Assembly (NCBI GenBank): GCA_015680685.1 | Contig: MNCI01025361.1 | Span: 10,391 to 42,885, forward strand | Reading direction: 5' to 3' | DNA: 32,495 nucleotides | Origin: Gnetum montanum | Taxonomy: Eukaryota > Streptophyta > Gnetopsida > Gnetales > Gnetaceae | Shown here: positions 31,228 through 32,495 of the stretch, piece after piece | How positions within the stretch are numbered: the first letter of the stretch is position 1 | Layout of the letters: each line of letters opens with the position of its first letter | Translations under genes and position numbers: made by a program | Notes under the pieces: generated by a model | What the model was told of the DNA's origin: nothing | Database searches by the model: none | What the model saw: the letters and a program-made list of their open reading frames with translations, nothing else

Positions 31228-31515
31228 TGAACAGTGGTAGGGCTTGTCTTACCTTCCCAGCAGTTCTGGTATGGACTGCATGAAGGTGCTACTCACACTC
31301 CATTGCAGTTTACGGATACCTTGTTTCTGGATGCCTCTTTGTCTTCAGTAGCCAGAAACTCTAAGCAATTGGTTTCTTCCGAAGGTCCCGAATGCATTTC
31401 GGATGACCCTTTGTCTTATGGAACCCTCAAAATGCAAGCCATCAATCCTTTCTAGAAAACTCCAATGCCTTCTGGTTGGGACTGTATGAGGCGGCTAAGC
31501 ACAGTTTGTCGTAAT
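31228..31515 (+). pseudogene. Coding-like segment with an internal repeat, family unknown
   Basis: An open stretch from 31234 to 31455 (73 codons) contains QQFWYGLHEGATHTPLQF. A second, frame-shifted copy of the motif, AFWLGLYEAAKHSLS, lies at 31467-31511. The underlying DNA is also repeated: TTCTGGTATGGACTGCATGA at 31264 versus TTCTGGTTGGGACTGTATGA at 31470, a step of 206 bases that is not a multiple of three. The segment is less AT-rich than its surroundings. It could be a decayed exon or a duplicated piece of transposon; I recognise no family. Confidence 0.35.
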
Positions 31516-31730
31516 ATTAGTAGACCTATGTCTTGGGTTGTTGCTTGTGAGAAGGTGCTTATAGCAGGTTGTCACACATTACCGTATGCAAGTGTATGGT
31601 AGTTGTAGTCCATCATGTCTATATGAAACACATCATGATGACACATCATGAGTATGATGAGACATTATGCATGTACACCAATGCACACCATACATGCACA
31701 TGCCCTCACCAACAACATCATAGGCTTTGT
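31516..31730. other. Repeat-rich stretch with CATCATG words
   Basis: Short words CATCATG, GATGA and CATGTACACC or CATGCACATG recur between 31611 and 31715, partly as inverted pairs. No gene recognised. If the LTR at 31739 is real, this would be its upstream internal region. Confidence 0.35.
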
Positions 31731-32000
31731 AAGGGGGGTGTCAGATCCGAAAAGAAGTTCTATTGATAGTAACAGTGCATCAGTTATAGTAACCTGAACA
31801 AGTCATAGGGTTAAGGGGAAGGGGGAAGCTGAGAGCACTATGCATGAAACTCGGGACCAGCCTTATAAATAAACAAGTATTAAGGGAGGAAACCTGAATT
31901 GAGGCACCACCAAACGTTTACCCATGCTAACTCATTACAAAATAGGCTTTGTAATGGCCTAATGATAACAACTTTAAAGAGAGCTTCTTCTAGGCATGGC
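31731..32000 (+). repeat. Possible LTR start with polypurine tract
   Basis: AAGGGGGG (31731-31738) is followed at once by TGTCAGATCC. A G-rich polypurine tract directly before a TG start is the hallmark of the left edge of a 3' LTR on the plus strand. A TATA box lies about 125 bases inside. No reverse transcriptase or integrase was found to the left, and the right edge is not defined. The superfamily is unknown. Confidence 0.4.
31864..31871 (+). promoter_or_regulatory. TATA box in the possible LTR
   Basis: TATAAATA is preceded by a GC-richer stretch (GGGACCAGCC) and followed by an A-rich segment. Its place inside the putative LTR fits a U3 promoter. The call depends on the LTR assignment. 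Confidence 0.4.
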
Positions 32001-32434
32001 TTCCCCTCTTTATGTTGATTTTATTTTCTGTGGTCTTCTTGCTTGACATGGCATAGTTATCAAATCAGGGGAATAGAATCTAGCTGGATGAGGATTCTAG
32101 ATGCTAACATGGCTACATAGAGCAAACAACAACTTACTTAAATTAAGCTCTCTAATCTGATTGCCAAAAAGTACTAACTTAGCTTGGCAAGCTTTTATCA
32201 TGGTGAGAATGTGAGATGTGATAGAGTTGTGCATATTCGCTCATTTAGAGTGAAAGAAGCTATTTTATATGCTTGATCACTTTTACCTTCAAGTGATGTG
32301 GCAGTTTATATCTGGAAAGCTTATTCAGACTCTAACAAGCCTGTTCTCAATGCTAACCTTGCTTGCTGCATTGGATTAAAATTTTAATATGCATAACTGC
32401 TTTTTCTGTAAGCTTTGGGCTCCACACATTTCAG
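32001..32434 (+). other. Possible intron or intergenic stretch, no gene recognised
   Basis: No domain or repeat recognised. The last 40 bases contain a T-rich tract and end in CACATTTCAG, which looks like a splice acceptor for the exon that follows. A 16-codon ATG frame at about 31996 has no support. Confidence 0.35.
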
Positions 32435-32495
32435 CCGGTTAAACTATTGGAGTTGTTAGACGAGCAGGGTCAAAAAATGTTCATGGCCGACGTGG
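32435..32495 (+). CDS. Possible host-gene exon, cut by the window end
   Basis: After the acceptor-like TTTCAG the sequence opens with CCGGTTAAACTATTGGAG and reads PVKLLELLDEQGQKMFMADV without a stop to the last base, giving 20 codons plus one base. Its base composition (GACGAGCAGG, GCCGACGTGG) is richer in G and C than the transposon sequences, as expected for a constrained coding exon. I do not recognise the protein. The length is too short to exclude chance, so this is a lead and not a firm gene. Confidence 0.35.

Overview
The window looks like plant nuclear DNA. It is AT-rich and almost wholly made of old, broken transposable elements: at least four separate Ty1/copia pol copies, two non-LTR (LINE) reverse-transcriptase fragments, a pseudogene with an Ulp1/C48 cysteine-protease domain, and a decayed, unrecognised coding block. 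No rRNA, tRNA, CRISPR array, operon or prokaryotic signal was seen. The depth of decay suggests a large, repeat-rich genome in which old insertions persist (a gymnosperm would fit), but the sequence alone does not prove this.

Layout. 1-5.79 kb: copia element A on the minus strand. RNase H/RT, integrase, protease and gag are read from low to high coordinates, followed by a primer-binding site at 5251-5263 and an LTR starting at 5266. 5.79-14.2 kb: copia element B, also minus strand. It has a 3' LTR ending at 7265, a polypurine tract, RNase H/RT, integrase, protease, a long gag with a charged helical region, a primer-binding site at 13305-13317, and a 5' LTR starting at 13320. 14.9-16.9 kb: copia fragment C (minus strand), related to B. 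17.8-18.9 kb: copia fragment D (plus strand), abutting LINE fragment 1 (minus strand) tail to tail. 20.3-21.6 kb: a foldback repeat and LINE fragment 2 (minus strand). 22.4-23.3 kb: an isolated LTR related to that of B. 23.3-23.8 kb: a GC-richer island. 24.1-26.4 kb: the Ulp1-like pseudogene (plus strand). 26.8-27.8 kb: a patch with a recurring short motif. 28.2-29.7 kb: a decayed minus-strand gene of unknown family. 30.0-30.3 kb: an exact inverted duplication bounded by single Ns, followed by a tRNA-like (SINE-like) head. 31.2-32.5 kb: a small coding-like repeat segment, a possible LTR start with a TATA box, and a possible host-gene exon running off the right edge.

No protein here appears functional, except possibly the partial exon at the right edge. 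Catalytic residues are lost by recurrent Asp-to-Asn and Cys-to-Tyr changes. Many stop codons sit where Gln, Arg or Trp would be expected. Both patterns fit long-term C-to-T decay of methylated transposon DNA. The best candidates for something less ordinary are the Ulp1-like pseudogene with its long upstream reading frame, the unknown gene at 28.2-29.7 kb, and the repeat array inside the LTR of element B. Homology statements rest on motif recognition by eye, not on database searches.
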